Assembly (NCBI RefSeq): GCF_025336545.1
Contig: NZ_JAODBU010000003.1
Location: 186,001 to 250,000 of the forward strand
DNA: 64,000 nucleotides
Source of the DNA: Eubacterium_U album
Lineage (GTDB): Bacteria; Bacillota; Clostridia; Lachnospirales; Lachnospiraceae
Direction of reading: 5' to 3'
Shown: one piece after another, positions 43,383 to 52,482 of the stretch
Layout: each line of letters starts with the position of its first letter
How positions within the stretch are numbered: the stretch's first letter is position 1
The notes under the pieces: model-generated
What the model saw: the letters and a program-made list of their open reading frames with translations, nothing else
Databases searched by the model: none
Told to the model about the DNA's origin: nothing
Position numbers and translations under genes: made by a program

Positions 43383-44879
43383 ATGGCGAAGGCTGTTGAA
43401 TTTGTTAATATTAACAAACGCTTTCCAGGAGTACACGTCCTTAAAGATATATCTTTTTCAGTAGAAGAAGGAGAAGTTCACGCACTATTAGGTGAAAATG
43501 GAGCAGGAAAATCAACTCTGCTTAATATTCTTCATGGTGTTTATCCGGAATATGAAGGTGAAGTAAGACTTCATGGAGAAAAAGTAAGCTTTAAAGACAC
43601 AAATGATGCTATTGTAAATGGCAAAATATCTAAAGTTCATCAGGAAACACTTGTAGTAAAGGATCTTACAGTTGGTCAAAATGTAACAATGGGTTATGAA
43701 CCTAAAAAAGGAATTTTTATAGATTTCAAAAAAATGAATAAAGAAGTAGATGAAATATTGGCAGAATTAAATTGTAACTTCAAATCATCTGATTTAGTTA
43801 GTACATTGACAGCAGGTGAAATGCAGATGTTAGCAATAGCAAGAGCGTTGTATCATCATTCAACGATTATTTCTCTTGATGAGCCAACAGCATCTATTAC
43901 ATTAAAAGAAACAGAAGCCCTTTTCGATGTAGTTAGAAAATTGAAAAAACAGGGTGTTACAATTCTTTATGTAAGCCATAGACTGGAAGAAATTTTCCAG
44001 ATTTGCGACAGGGCTTCCATTCTTAGAGATGGTGAATACATTCAGACAATGGATATTGCAAACACAACAAGAGATGAACTTATACATGCAATGGTTGGTA
44101 GAAATGTATCAGCAGTTGCATCAAGACTTAAACCAAGTCCAAAAACTGATGAAGTTGTATTGAGTGTAGAACATTTAACAAATGAAAATTATAACGATGT
44201 TAGTTTTGAACTCCATAAAGGTGAAATTCTTGGTTTCTTTGGCCTGGTAGGTGCAGGAAGAACAGAAGTAATGAGAACCATTATAGGAGCGGATCAAAAA
44301 ACATCCGGAAAGATTATCCTTAAAGGAAAAGAAGTAAAGAATGGCTGGAATACTACAAAAGCGTTGAAGGCCGGAATAGGATTATTACCTGAAGATAGAA
44401 AAACACAAGGATTTATGAATCTTTCTAACAACTATGAAAATATAGCAATTTCAAGTTTGGAAAAATATATGAAAGGTCCGTTTACGGATGAAAAGAAGAA
44501 AATAAAAAATGCAGAACGCTTTTTTGAAGAAATGGATGTACATCCAAGAAGAGTTGATTATCTGACAAGTAACATGTCAGGTGGAAATCAGCAGAAAGTA
44601 ATTTTAGCAAGATGGATGGCTACAGATGTAGATATAATCATATTTGATGAACCTACAAAAGGTGTAGACGTAGGTGCTAAAGCAGAAATTTACAGATTGA
44701 TGGAAGAACTTGTTGAAGAAGGTAAGAGTATAATCGTAGTTTCTTCAGAGTTACCGGAAGCAATGGGTATTAGCGACAGAATCATCGTAATGAGTGAAGG
44801 AAAAGTAACAGCTGAACTTACAAGTAAGGTTGATTTTGTAGAAGATTCAATTCTTGATTTGGCAATTGGAGGTAATTAG
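43383..44879 (+). CDS. alsA: Duplicated ATPase of the sugar ABC transporter (AlsA/RbsA-like)
   Basis: Two nucleotide-binding domains in one chain, as in sugar importers of the CUT2 class. First domain: Walker A GENGAGKST and LDEPTAS. Second domain: Walker B IIFDEPTKGVDVG and signature SGGNQQK. Length 498 is normal. In the first domain the signature region reads LTAGEMQML instead of LSGGQ, as in other CUT2 ATPases. AAGGAGGAAC precedes the ATG. Confidence 0.93.
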   Translation: MAKAVEFVNINKRFPGVHVLKDISFSVEEGEVHALLGENGAGKSTLLNILHGVYPEYEGEVRLHGEKVSFKDTNDAIVNGKISKVHQETLVVKDLTVGQNVTMGYEPKKGIFIDFKKMNKEVDEILAELNCNFKSSDLVSTLTAGEMQMLAIARALYHHSTIISLDEPTASITLKETEALFDVVRKLKKQGVTILYVSHRLEEIFQICDRASILRDGEYIQTMDIANTTRDELIHAMVGRNVSAVASRLKPSPKTDEVVLSVEHLTNENYNDVSFELHKGEILGFFGLVGAGRTEVMRTIIGADQKTSGKIILKGKEVKNGWNTTKALKAGIGLLPEDRKTQGFMNLSNNYENIAISSLEKYMKGPFTDEKKKIKNAERFFEEMDVHPRRVDYLTSNMSGGNQQKVILARWMATDVDIIIFDEPTKGVDVGAKAEIYRLMEELVEEGKSIIVVSSELPEAMGISDRIIVMSEGKVTAELTSKVDFVEDSILDLAIGGN

Positions 44880-44880
44880 A

Positions 44881-45858
44881 ATGAAAGGTATATGGAATAA
44901 ATATAAACGTGAATTTGTAGTGTTAATAGCTACACTTGCAATGTGTGTAGTATTCACAGTGTTAAATAAAAATTTCTTAAATTACAGTAACTTTTTAACA
45001 GTTTTGCAACAGATGGTATTAAATGGTATACTTGCCGTAGGTATGATGTTTACAATCATTACCGGAGGTATCGATCTTTCAGTAGGATGTACATACGCAA
45101 TCACAGGTATTGTAGTAGCTTCATGTACAGTTAACTATGGAATGAATCCATTTTTAGCTATTTTAGTAGGTATATTAATTGGAGCAGTTCTTGGAGCATT
45201 CAATGGTTTCCTTATTAATCAGTTAAAACTTCAGCCTTTCATTGCTACATTAGGTACAATGAGTTTATACAGAGGTATTGCTTACGTAGTAACAGGTGGT
45301 GTTCCTGTAACTAATGTTCCAACATCATACAGAGACATTTTCAATGGAATCGTGTTTGGTGGTGTAAGAAACTACATCATCGTAATGGTAGTAGTATTCG
45401 TAATAGCTCACATTCTTTTATCAAAAATGAGAAGCGGAGATTACTTATATGCAGTAGGTGGAAATGAAGAAGCAGCTAAATTATCAGGTGTTAACGTAAT
45501 TAAAACAAAGTATATCGCTTACATTTTCTGCGGAATATGTGCAGCAATAGCAGGTATGATTATGTTAGCAAGTTTAGGTTCAGCAGAAGCTACAGCAGGT
45601 CAGGCTTATGAAACAAATGCCATCGCAGCAGCAGCTATCGGTGGAACAAGAATGGCAGGTGGTAAAGGTACAGCACTTGGAACATTCATTGGAGCATTAA
45701 TGCTTGCAGTATTAAAAGTAGGTATGGTAGTTATCAACGTTGACTCTTTCTGGCAGTTCGTTGTAACTGGTATTATAATCATTGTAGCTTCATACTTTGA
45801 ATTTATTCAGCAGGATATTAAAGGATTTGTTGCACGTCATAAAAAAGCTGCAAACTAA
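44881..45858 (+). CDS. alsC: Sugar ABC transporter permease (AlsC/RbsC-like)
   Basis: 325-residue CUT2 permease with eight to ten hydrophobic segments; the family signature GGIDLSVG and SAEATAGQAYETNAIAAAAIGG is present. The start at 44881 is chosen because TTGGAGG lies at the end of the previous gene; an upstream ATG at 44854 would overlap by 26 bases. Forms the transporter with the preceding two proteins. Confidence 0.93.
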   Translation: MKGIWNKYKREFVVLIATLAMCVVFTVLNKNFLNYSNFLTVLQQMVLNGILAVGMMFTIITGGIDLSVGCTYAITGIVVASCTVNYGMNPFLAILVGILIGAVLGAFNGFLINQLKLQPFIATLGTMSLYRGIAYVVTGGVPVTNVPTSYRDIFNGIVFGGVRNYIIVMVVVFVIAHILLSKMRSGDYLYAVGGNEEAAKLSGVNVIKTKYIAYIFCGICAAIAGMIMLASLGSAEATAGQAYETNAIAAAAIGGTRMAGGKGTALGTFIGALMLAVLKVGMVVINVDSFWQFVVTGIIIIVASYFEFIQQDIKGFVARHKKAAN

Positions 45859-45911
45859 ATAATGGCATTATATTATGAACATTATAAGAAACTAAAATAA
45901 ATATTTGATTT

Positions 45912-45958
45912 AAGAGGTGCAGGAATATTAATTTAAATATTTATGCACCTCTTGTTGT
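45912..45958 (+). terminator. Hairpin terminator after alsC
   Basis: AAGAGGTGCA (45912-45921) pairs with TGCACCTCTT (45944-45953), followed by GTTGT. The T-run is weak. Confidence 0.65.
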
Positions 45959-45972
45959 ATAATTACATAATG

Positions 45973-46035
45973 TAAGTGTCAAAAGAATAAATGGCGATTG
46001 TGTTTGTGAAAATAAGAAACTTGTGTTGACACTTA
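45973..46035. promoter_or_regulatory. Inverted repeats at the rbsK promoter
   Basis: TAAGTGTCAA (45973-45982) and its exact inverse TTGACACTTA (46026-46035) are 53 bases apart (about five helical turns). The second copy contains TTGACA as -35. Confidence 0.6.
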
Positions 46036-46072
46036 GCAATGTGAACGGAAAAATGTCAAAGGAGAAACATAA

Positions 46073-46972
46073 ATGAAAGATAAGATTACAGTTATTGGTA
46101 GCCTGAACTATGATATTATTTTAAAAATATCAAGATTGCCATATAAAGGAGAAACATTACCGGCAAATGAAGCTGCATATAGTGCGGGTGGAAAAGGCGC
46201 AAATCAGGCAGTTCAGGCAGCAAAGCTCCATACACCGACATATATGGTTGGTTGTGTTGGAACAGATGCAGCAGCAGATTTCCTTGTAAGTACAGCAAAG
46301 CAGTATGGAGTAAATACAGATTATATTAGAAAAGTTCCGGGAAGCAGCGGAATGGGAATTATAAACGCAATTGATGACGGTAGTGTATTTGCTTGCATAG
46401 TAAGAGGCGCGAATTATGAAATCACAAAACAGGATATCGACCATGCAATGCCTGCATTAAAGGAATCGAAAGTATGTATTTTGCAAAATGAAATTCCTGT
46501 AGAAATGATTGAATATGCAATTGATAAAGCTAAGGAAGCCGGATGTATTGTAGTTTTAAATGCGGCTCCGGCGATAGAACTCAAAGATGAATATTTGGCG
46601 AAAACAGATATATTAGTTGTTAATGAAGTAGAAGCAGCTTTTTATTGCAAGACAGAAATTGATTCTCTTGATAAAGCAAAAGAAGAAATAAAGAAAACTG
46701 CTGAAAAATATGGAAACAATGTAATCTTTACATTAGGTAAGGATGGAGCGGTTGTATACGAAGATGGTAAAATAGAAGTAATTCCGGCAATGAAAGTAGA
46801 TGCGGTAGAAACTACAGGTGCCGGAGATTCATATATTGGAGCAGTAAGTCATTCGATAGTTGAAGGAAAAGGATTAATAGAAGCTTGTAAATTTGCAACA
46901 AAGTGCAGCGCAATAACTGTATGCAGATATGGCGCACAGCCTTCAATGCCAACTTTAGAAGAAGTTGAATAG
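46073..46972 (+). CDS. rbsK: PfkB-family sugar kinase (ribokinase-like)
   Basis: 299 residues. N-terminal GSLNYDIILKISRLPYKGETLPANEAAYSAGGKGANQAVQAA is the ribokinase sugar-site signature (GGKGANQA). C-terminal DAVETTGAGDSYIGAVSHSIVEG contains the catalytic GAGD motif. It would phosphorylate ribose or a related sugar. It is a separate unit with its own promoter, and follows the ABC genes. The exact sugar is not given. Confidence 0.88.
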   Translation: MKDKITVIGSLNYDIILKISRLPYKGETLPANEAAYSAGGKGANQAVQAAKLHTPTYMVGCVGTDAAADFLVSTAKQYGVNTDYIRKVPGSSGMGIINAIDDGSVFACIVRGANYEITKQDIDHAMPALKESKVCILQNEIPVEMIEYAIDKAKEAGCIVVLNAAPAIELKDEYLAKTDILVVNEVEAAFYCKTEIDSLDKAKEEIKKTAEKYGNNVIFTLGKDGAVVYEDGKIEVIPAMKVDAVETTGAGDSYIGAVSHSIVEGKGLIEACKFATKCSAITVCRYGAQPSMPTLEEVE

Positions 46973-47015
46973 AAATGACAAAAAATGACAAAAAATGATT
47001 GAAAAGTTTTCCGCA

Positions 47016-47110
47016 AAAGTATAAACTATAAATAGGTATAATTTATCTAATAAAACCAAGAAGGAATAGGATATAGAAAGTATAAACTATAACTGTTTAT
47101 TTATACTTTT
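47016..47110. promoter_or_regulatory. DeoR-type operator repeats before the regulator gene
   Basis: AAAGTATAAACTATAA occurs at 47017-47032 and 47078-47093, and TTTATACTTT (47100-47109) is the exact inverse of AAAGTATAAA (47078-47087). Such repeats near the start of a DeoR-family gene suggest autoregulation. Confidence 0.65.
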
Positions 47111-47128
47111 CAATGTTAGGAGGCAGAT

Positions 47129-47869
47129 ATGATTCCATATGAAAGAAGGTTACAAATATTAGATTTACTGGAAAAAAGCGAAGTTGTATCTTTGGATGAG
47201 TTCTGCAAATCTTTAGGGGGCGTATCGGAGTCTACCGTTAGAAGAGATTTGAAGACTATGGAAAAAGAAGGAGAGATAACTCTTCTTAGAGGTGGTGGTG
47301 CATGCCTAAAGAGGGGAAGTTATGAAGTGCCTGTAATTTCTAAGTTTGGCAAAAATGTTGAAGAGAAAGAACGTATCGCAAAGTATGCGGCTGATTTAGT
47401 TAAAGACGGTGAATCAATTTATATTGATTCAGGCAGTACAGCTTTAATGATGATAAAATATTTGAGAGAAAAAAATATTACTGTTGTAACAACAAATGCA
47501 ATGATTTATCAGGAGTTGCAGACCAATAATATTAAATGTATTGTTGCAGGAGGAGAGATTAATATAACAACTGCATCAATAATAGGAATTACAACAAATA
47601 ATTTCCTTAAAAAATATTATTTTGATAAAGCATTTATTGGAATGTCCGGTTTCTCAGAAGGGGCAGGATTCAACACACCTGATTTACTTGAAGCTGAAAA
47701 GAAGCGTATAGTACATCATAATTCAACAAAATCATACGTTCTTGCAGACAGCACGAAATCAGGCAAAAATACATTATGCAAAGTTATGGAATTAGAGGAA
47801 GCAACAATAATTTGTGATAAGAAAACAAGTGTTGTTGAAGCAGGCAATAATTACATAATAGCAGAATAA
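47129..47869 (+). CDS. DeoR-family transcriptional regulator
   Basis: N-terminal winged helix (RRLQILDLLEKSEVVSLDEFCKSLGGVSESTVRRDLKTMEKEGEITLLRGG) and DeoRC sugar-phosphate sensor domain (IYIDSGSTALMMIKYL). Length 246 is typical. Starts after AGGAGGC. Probable effector a sugar phosphate made by the neighbouring kinases; it would be a second control level beside the LacI protein. Confidence 0.9.
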   Translation: MIPYERRLQILDLLEKSEVVSLDEFCKSLGGVSESTVRRDLKTMEKEGEITLLRGGGACLKRGSYEVPVISKFGKNVEEKERIAKYAADLVKDGESIYIDSGSTALMMIKYLREKNITVVTTNAMIYQELQTNNIKCIVAGGEINITTASIIGITTNNFLKKYYFDKAFIGMSGFSEGAGFNTPDLLEAEKKRIVHHNSTKSYVLADSTKSGKNTLCKVMELEEATIICDKKTSVVEAGNNYIIAE

Positions 47870-47949
47870 ACATAGTATTAAATTTGTTGCAAAAATTTTC
47901 ACAAAAATAAAACATGTGAATACAAAAATAAATATTAGAGGTGTGAACT

Positions 47950-48402
47950 ATGAAGATAGGAATTGGAAATGATCATGTTGCAGTAGACATGAAAAATGAA
48001 ATTAAAGAATATCTTGAAAGCAAAGGATATGAAGTTGTAAACTTTGGAACAGATTCTAAGGAAAGATGCAATTATCCTGTTTATGGTGAGGCAGTAGCAA
48101 ATGCTGTTGTAAGTGGAGAAGTAGACTGTGGTGTTTTAATTTGTGGAACAGGCGTAGGAATTTCACTTGCAGCTAATAAAGTTAATGGAATAAGAGCATG
48201 TGTATGTAGCGAACCATATAGTGCAAAATTATCGAAGCAGCATAATAATTCTAATATCATAGCATTTGGCGCAAGAGTAATTGGTGTTGAAACAGCCAAG
48301 ATGATAGTAGATGAGTGGTTAAATGCTGAATATGAAGGCGGACGTCATCAGGTTAGAATTGATATGATTAAGGAAATTGAAGAAAAGCAAAAACAAAAAT
48401 AA
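47950..48402 (+). CDS. rpiB: Ribose-5-phosphate / allose-6-phosphate isomerase RpiB
   Basis: 150 residues of the RpiB/LacAB family: N-terminal IGIGNDHVAVDMKNEI (the DHAG-like site reads NDHVA), then the catalytic Cys in CGTGVGISLAANKVNGIRAC and the RHNNSNI-type basic motif (KQHNNSNII). RpiB acts on ribose-5-phosphate and, in E. coli, on allose-6-phosphate, so it fits the allose pathway between kinase and AlsE. AGGTG start context. One short gene follows 18 bases later. Confidence 0.9.
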   Translation: MKIGIGNDHVAVDMKNEIKEYLESKGYEVVNFGTDSKERCNYPVYGEAVANAVVSGEVDCGVLICGTGVGISLAANKVNGIRACVCSEPYSAKLSKQHNNSNIIAFGARVIGVETAKMIVDEWLNAEYEGGRHQVRIDMIKEIEEKQKQK

Positions 48403-48420
48403 AAAAGGAGATAGAAAGCT

Positions 48421-48657
48421 ATGAAGGTAAAAAATATTTCAAATCCCGAAGAATTTTTAAAGGTTATTGACAGTTGTGAAGGCAAAGTAGAATTAATTAC
48501 AGATGATGGAGACAGATTAAATTTAAAATCAAAATTATGCCAGTTAGTTTCATTATCAACAATTTTTTCGTCAGCAGCAAAAATACCTGAAATGGAAATT
48601 ATTGCCCATGAATTGGAAGATTCTAAAAAGATAATGGATTATCTTATGCGTGGATAA
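48421..48657 (+). CDS. Small protein of unknown function at the end of the sugar region
   Basis: 78 residues, acidic/basic mixed and probably helical (EEFLKVIDSCEGKVELITDDGDRLNLKSKL). The family is not recognised. AAAGGAGATAG precedes the ATG and a terminator follows it, so it is probably real and co-transcribed with rpiB. No role can be stated. Confidence 0.6.
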   Translation: MKVKNISNPEEFLKVIDSCEGKVELITDDGDRLNLKSKLCQLVSLSTIFSSAAKIPEMEIIAHELEDSKKIMDYLMRG

Positions 48658-48692
48658 ATAAAAAAGTAACTTAATATTTAAAGGAATAGTAA

Positions 48693-48722
48693 TAAAGCCG
48701 ATGCGAAAGCATCGGCTTTATG
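48693..48722 (+). terminator. Terminator after the sugar region
   Basis: AAAGCCGATGC-GAAA-GCATCGGCTTT, a perfect 11-base stem with GNRA loop, followed by TATGTT. Confidence 0.9.
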
Positions 48723-48775
48723 TTATAATGTGCGATATGGGTAATGAAATAAAAAAAGACAAGGAGAAGAGTTTT

Positions 48776-50407
48776 ATGAAACGAAGAAACAAAGGTTTAA
48801 TGTTGCTTGTTACATTGCTGTTGATAACATTATTTTCAACAACGGTATTTGCAGCAGATGAAGCAGAGTATGTTCCTAAATTATTTGGGACATTTTGGGC
48901 GTTGATACCGCCACTTGTGGCAATTGTACTTGCATTGATTACAAAGGAAGTTTATAGTTCATTGTTTATCGGAATTGTAATTGGTGGAGTACTATATGCG
49001 GGTGGTTCATTTGAAAAAACACTTACACATGTACTTAGTGATGGAATAGTTGGTTCACTTTCAGATTCTTATAATGTTGGTATTTTAGTATTCTTAGTTG
49101 TTCTTGGAACAATAGTTGCATTGATGAATAAGGCAGGAGGATCAGCAGCGTTTGGAGAATGGGCTTCTAAGCACATTAAGACAAGAGTAGGAGCACAGCT
49201 TGCAACTATAGCACTTGGTTGTTTGATTTTTGTAGATGACTATTTTAACTGTCTTACAGTAGGTAGTGTTATGAGACCTGTAACAGACAGACATAATGTA
49301 TCAAGAGCTAAGCTTGCATATTTAATAGATGCTACGGCAGCTCCCGTATGTATTATTGCACCGATTTCTTCATGGGCAGCAGCAGTTACAGGATTTGTAA
49401 AAGGTGAGGACGGATTTGTAGTATTTATAAAATCAATACCATATAACTATTATGCTTTATTGACGATTGTTATGATGATTACAATTGTTGTAATGAAAGT
49501 AGATTTTGGCTCAATGGCAAAGCATGAAGCAAATGCAGCTAAAGGAGATTTGTTTACAACAGGTAAAAAAATATATGAAGAAATTGATAATGAAGGAAAA
49601 GAGAAAAAAGGTAAAGTATGTGACCTTGTAGTTCCTGTAATTACACTTATTATATGCTGTATTATTGGCATGATTTATACGGGAGGATTTTTCTCAGGTA
49701 CAGATTTTGTGACAGCATTTTCAAATAGTGATGCATCAGTTGGTTTAGCATTAGGTAGTATATTTGCACTTGTTATTACATTAGTATTTTATGTTGTACG
49801 AAGAATATTACCGTTTAATGAGTGTATGGATTGCCTTCCGGAAGGATTTAAGGCAATGGTTCCTGCAATTCTTATTTTAACATTTGCATGGACATTAAAG
49901 AACATGACAAGTAGTTTAGGAGCAGCAGAATTTGTTGAAGTAATAATGAAGAATAGTGCTGAAGGTTTTGCAATATTCCTTCCTGCGGTTATATTTGTAG
50001 TAGGATGTGGACTTGCATTTGCAACAGGTACATCATGGGGAACATTTGGTATCCTAATTCCTATTGTTGTACAGGCATTCCAGAAAACTGATCCTGCAAT
50101 GATGATTATTGCCATATCTGCATGTATGGCAGGAGCTGTTTGCGGAGACCATTGTTCTCCAATTTCAGATACAACAATTATGTCATCGGCAGGAGCACAA
50201 TGCGAACATACAAATCATGTATCTACACAGATTCCATATGCAGTAACAGTTGCTGTAGTTTCATTTATAACATACATAATTTCAGGAGCATTGCAGAAAG
50301 CAGCAGGAATTGGATGGGCTGCACTTCCTATCGGAATTATTCTTATGATTGGAACTATTGTAGGAATTAAAGTTTTAGGCTCGGGAAAAGAAGTAGTTAA
50401 TGATTAG
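48776..50407 (+). CDS. nhaC: NhaC-family Na+/H+ antiporter
   Basis: 543-residue membrane protein with about 12 hydrophobic segments. The NhaC pattern GSVMRPVTDRHNVSRAKLAYLIDATAAPVCIIAPISSWAA and the later ATGTSWGTFGILIPIV and GDHCSPISDTTIMSSAGA are visible. N-terminal hydrophobic segment may be a signal or first helix. ATG 48776 follows AAGGAGAAG; a longer reading from 48701 would start inside the preceding terminator. Confidence 0.92.
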   Translation: MKRRNKGLMLLVTLLLITLFSTTVFAADEAEYVPKLFGTFWALIPPLVAIVLALITKEVYSSLFIGIVIGGVLYAGGSFEKTLTHVLSDGIVGSLSDSYNVGILVFLVVLGTIVALMNKAGGSAAFGEWASKHIKTRVGAQLATIALGCLIFVDDYFNCLTVGSVMRPVTDRHNVSRAKLAYLIDATAAPVCIIAPISSWAAAVTGFVKGEDGFVVFIKSIPYNYYALLTIVMMITIVVMKVDFGSMAKHEANAAKGDLFTTGKKIYEEIDNEGKEKKGKVCDLVVPVITLIICCIIGMIYTGGFFSGTDFVTAFSNSDASVGLALGSIFALVITLVFYVVRRILPFNECMDCLPEGFKAMVPAILILTFAWTLKNMTSSLGAAEFVEVIMKNSAEGFAIFLPAVIFVVGCGLAFATGTSWGTFGILIPIVVQAFQKTDPAMMIIAISACMAGAVCGDHCSPISDTTIMSSAGAQCEHTNHVSTQIPYAVTVAVVSFITYIISGALQKAAGIGWAALPIGIILMIGTIVGIKVLGSGKEVVND

Positions 50408-50464
50408 TATTATTAAGCTAGATTTCTTAATTGTAAATATATTTAGCGTTAATATATAAAACAG

Positions 50465-50496
50465 AGGAGTATCCGTAGAGGGTACTCCTATTTTAT
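50465..50496. terminator. Bidirectional hairpin between nhaC and pdaB
   Basis: AGGAGTATCC faces GGGTACTCCT; followed by ATTTTATT. It serves nhaC and, on the other strand, pdaB. Confidence 0.75.
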
Positions 50497-51305
50497 TGGG
50501 AAGAAGCCGGTTGCTCATTTTTTATTTGTTTTCCCTCTGAATCTATATGATAATTATCAGTATAAATAAGCTGTGAAACAGGCACAATCTCATATCCTTT
50601 TTCTTTTAAACCTTCAATTACTTTAGGAAGAGCCTGAATAGTATATTTTGCACTATTATGCATTAAAATGATGGCGCCGGGTTTTAAAGACTTATTATTA
50701 AGAACTTCATTTACAATTGCATCAACACCATAGTTTTTCCAATCTAGAGAATCTACAGACCATTGTATTGTAAAATAACCACATTCTTTTGCTTTAACAA
50801 TAACATGATTATCATAATCGCCGTAAGGAGGTCTAAACAAATTCATTTGATAGGAAGTAAGATTTTTAACGTTTTCGGTAACAGTATTAAGTTCATTGCA
50901 TATTTCTTCGTTTGACAGAGAACTCATATTCTTATGATTTGCACTATGATTGCCTAAATCATGCCCTTGCTCGTAAATCGCTTTTACGTCATTAGGGTAT
51001 TGCTTAACCCAGCCACCTGTCATAAAGAAAGAGGCTTTAATATTATTTTCTTTTAAAATATCTAATATTTTTTGTGTATCATCATTTCCCCAGGCAGCAT
51101 CAAAACTAATGGAAACCTGAGGTTTAGCAGTATCTACACAATAAATTGGAAGTTCTTTTGCAGTAGATGAAACAGGGAGAGAATCAAATGTATCTTTATA
51201 GGAAAAACCCTGAAAATAATATGTAACACCAATTGCTAATGCGATAAAGAAAAGCCAGGAAATACTCCTTTTTGTCATACTAAGATATTCAGAATTATTT
51301 GACAT
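50493..51305 (-). CDS. pdaB: PdaB-like polysaccharide deacetylase
   Basis: 270 residues with a single N-terminal membrane segment and a NodB domain: SISFDAAWGNDDT, LGNHSANH, LFRPPYGDYDN, WSVDSLDW and IILMHN. SFDAAWG is characteristic of sporulation PdaB proteins, whose loss weakens spores in Bacillus. Two deacetylases in the window are of different subfamilies (PdaA- and PdaB-like). Transcribed leftwards from the divergent region shared with the amidase gene. Confidence 0.85.
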   Translation of the reverse strand: MSNNSEYLSMTKRSISWLFFIALAIGVTYYFQGFSYKDTFDSLPVSSTAKELPIYCVDTAKPQVSISFDAAWGNDDTQKILDILKENNIKASFFMTGGWVKQYPNDVKAIYEQGHDLGNHSANHKNMSSLSNEEICNELNTVTENVKNLTSYQMNLFRPPYGDYDNHVIVKAKECGYFTIQWSVDSLDWKNYGVDAIVNEVLNNKSLKPGAIILMHNSAKYTIQALPKVIEGLKEKGYEIVPVSQLIYTDNYHIDSEGKQIKNEQPASSQ

Positions 51306-51444
51306 TGTAACCTCCTATGTTTTATTGTACAGTTTATGAAAAATACGGGATGGATATGATTACAAATTTATAAATTATAGAGTATAATAAGCCGTGGAAA
51401 ATATATGAAATTTTATTTAATTAAGAAACATAGGATGGCATAAA

Positions 51445-52077
51445 ATGAGATACATGAGAAAATCAAAACGTAGAAAAGAAAGAATTAAAAAAATCGGAAT
51501 ATTATTAATAGTTGCATTAGTGGCTATGGTTGCATGGAAGGCAAGTGAAATTTATTATGGCAAAATAAATTTGAGTAAGTTGGAAAATATGGAACGACCG
51601 GAATGGATAGATGTACAGATTATAGATGTTGATGGTGCATCAAGAAGTGGAGAAAAACTTGACAGCATTAAAGATATAGTTATTCACTATGTCGGAAATC
51701 CGGGAAGTACGGCACAGCAAAACCATGATTTTTATGCTGGAAATCAGTCAAATGTAAGTTCTCATTTTGTGGTAGGATTAGATGGCGAAGTAATTCAATG
51801 TATTCCGCTAGATGAAATGTCAGCAGCAAGTAATTGGCGAAACAATGACACTATATCGATAGAGGTATGTCATCCGGACAAATCAGGAAAATTTAATAAA
51901 AAGACTTATAAATCTTTGGTAAAACTTACTGCATGGCTCGAAATGGCATGTGGGTTAAATGAAGACCATGTAATTAGACATTATGATATAACAGGAAAAG
52001 AATGCCCAAGATACTATGTTAAACATGAAGATGCGTGGAAAAAATTTAAAAAAGATGTAAAGAAATACAGAAAATAA
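51445..52077 (+). CDS. N-acetylmuramoyl-L-alanine amidase (Amidase_2)
   Basis: Peptidoglycan hydrolase with an N-terminal membrane segment (about 18-36) and a PGRP-type amidase domain: IVIHYVGNPGSTAQQNHDFY (first zinc His), SSHFVVGLDGEVIQCIP, VIRHYDITGKECP (second His, and the Cys that replaces the usual Asp/His). Length 210. A membrane-anchored cell-wall remodelling enzyme, perhaps in sporulation or division, given its divergent pdaB neighbour. The start ATG 51445 or 51454 both fit. Confidence 0.85.
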   Translation: MRYMRKSKRRKERIKKIGILLIVALVAMVAWKASEIYYGKINLSKLENMERPEWIDVQIIDVDGASRSGEKLDSIKDIVIHYVGNPGSTAQQNHDFYAGNQSNVSSHFVVGLDGEVIQCIPLDEMSAASNWRNNDTISIEVCHPDKSGKFNKKTYKSLVKLTAWLEMACGLNEDHVIRHYDITGKECPRYYVKHEDAWKKFKKDVKKYRK

Positions 52078-52143
52078 TCTGAAAAAACCATAAGAAAATA
52101 CTCACGTGAAAATAACAAAAAAGAAAATGTTATACGAATATAA

Positions 52144-52341
52144 TCACTGAAAAGAAGCGAAGCGGATTTGGCATGTCAGGAAGAAAAAATAAAAGAAAAT
52201 TTGCCTAAAGTGGCTATTATATGTGAATATGATGCAATGCCTGAAATTGGACATGGTTGTGGGTATTCGGCAAGTTGTGCAGCAGGAATTATATGTGCAC
52301 TTGCAATTAAAGAAGAACATAGTGAGTATAGAAACCGATAA
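52144..52341 (+). pseudogene. Remnant of an M20-family amidohydrolase
   Basis: This 66-codon frame (stops at 52141 and 52339) has no good start codon but reads ENLPKVAIICEYDAMPEIG, then HGCGYSASCAAGIICALAIK. That matches the first metal-site region of M20D amidohydrolases (typically AEYDALPGIGHACGHN), except that the His after CG is Tyr, so it could not bind metal normally. No downstream catalytic domain follows. It is a truncated, degenerate fragment between the amidase and the SGNH protein. Confidence 0.6.
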
Positions 52342-52377
52342 TTGGGATTTTATATCCTAAATAAAAAGGCAAAACTG

Positions 52378-52410
52378 GGGCAAATTCTTAATTTTACTAA
52401 TTTGCCCTTT
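52378..52410 (+). terminator. Hairpin before the SGNH protein gene
   Basis: GGGCAAATT (52378-52386) pairs with AATTTGCCC (52399-52407), followed by TTTAAG. Confidence 0.65.
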
Positions 52411-52482
52411 AAGAAATAAAAAAATGTATTATAATATGTTAGGTGTGTAAAGCACAAAAATATATGAGTAAGGAAGAAAAGA

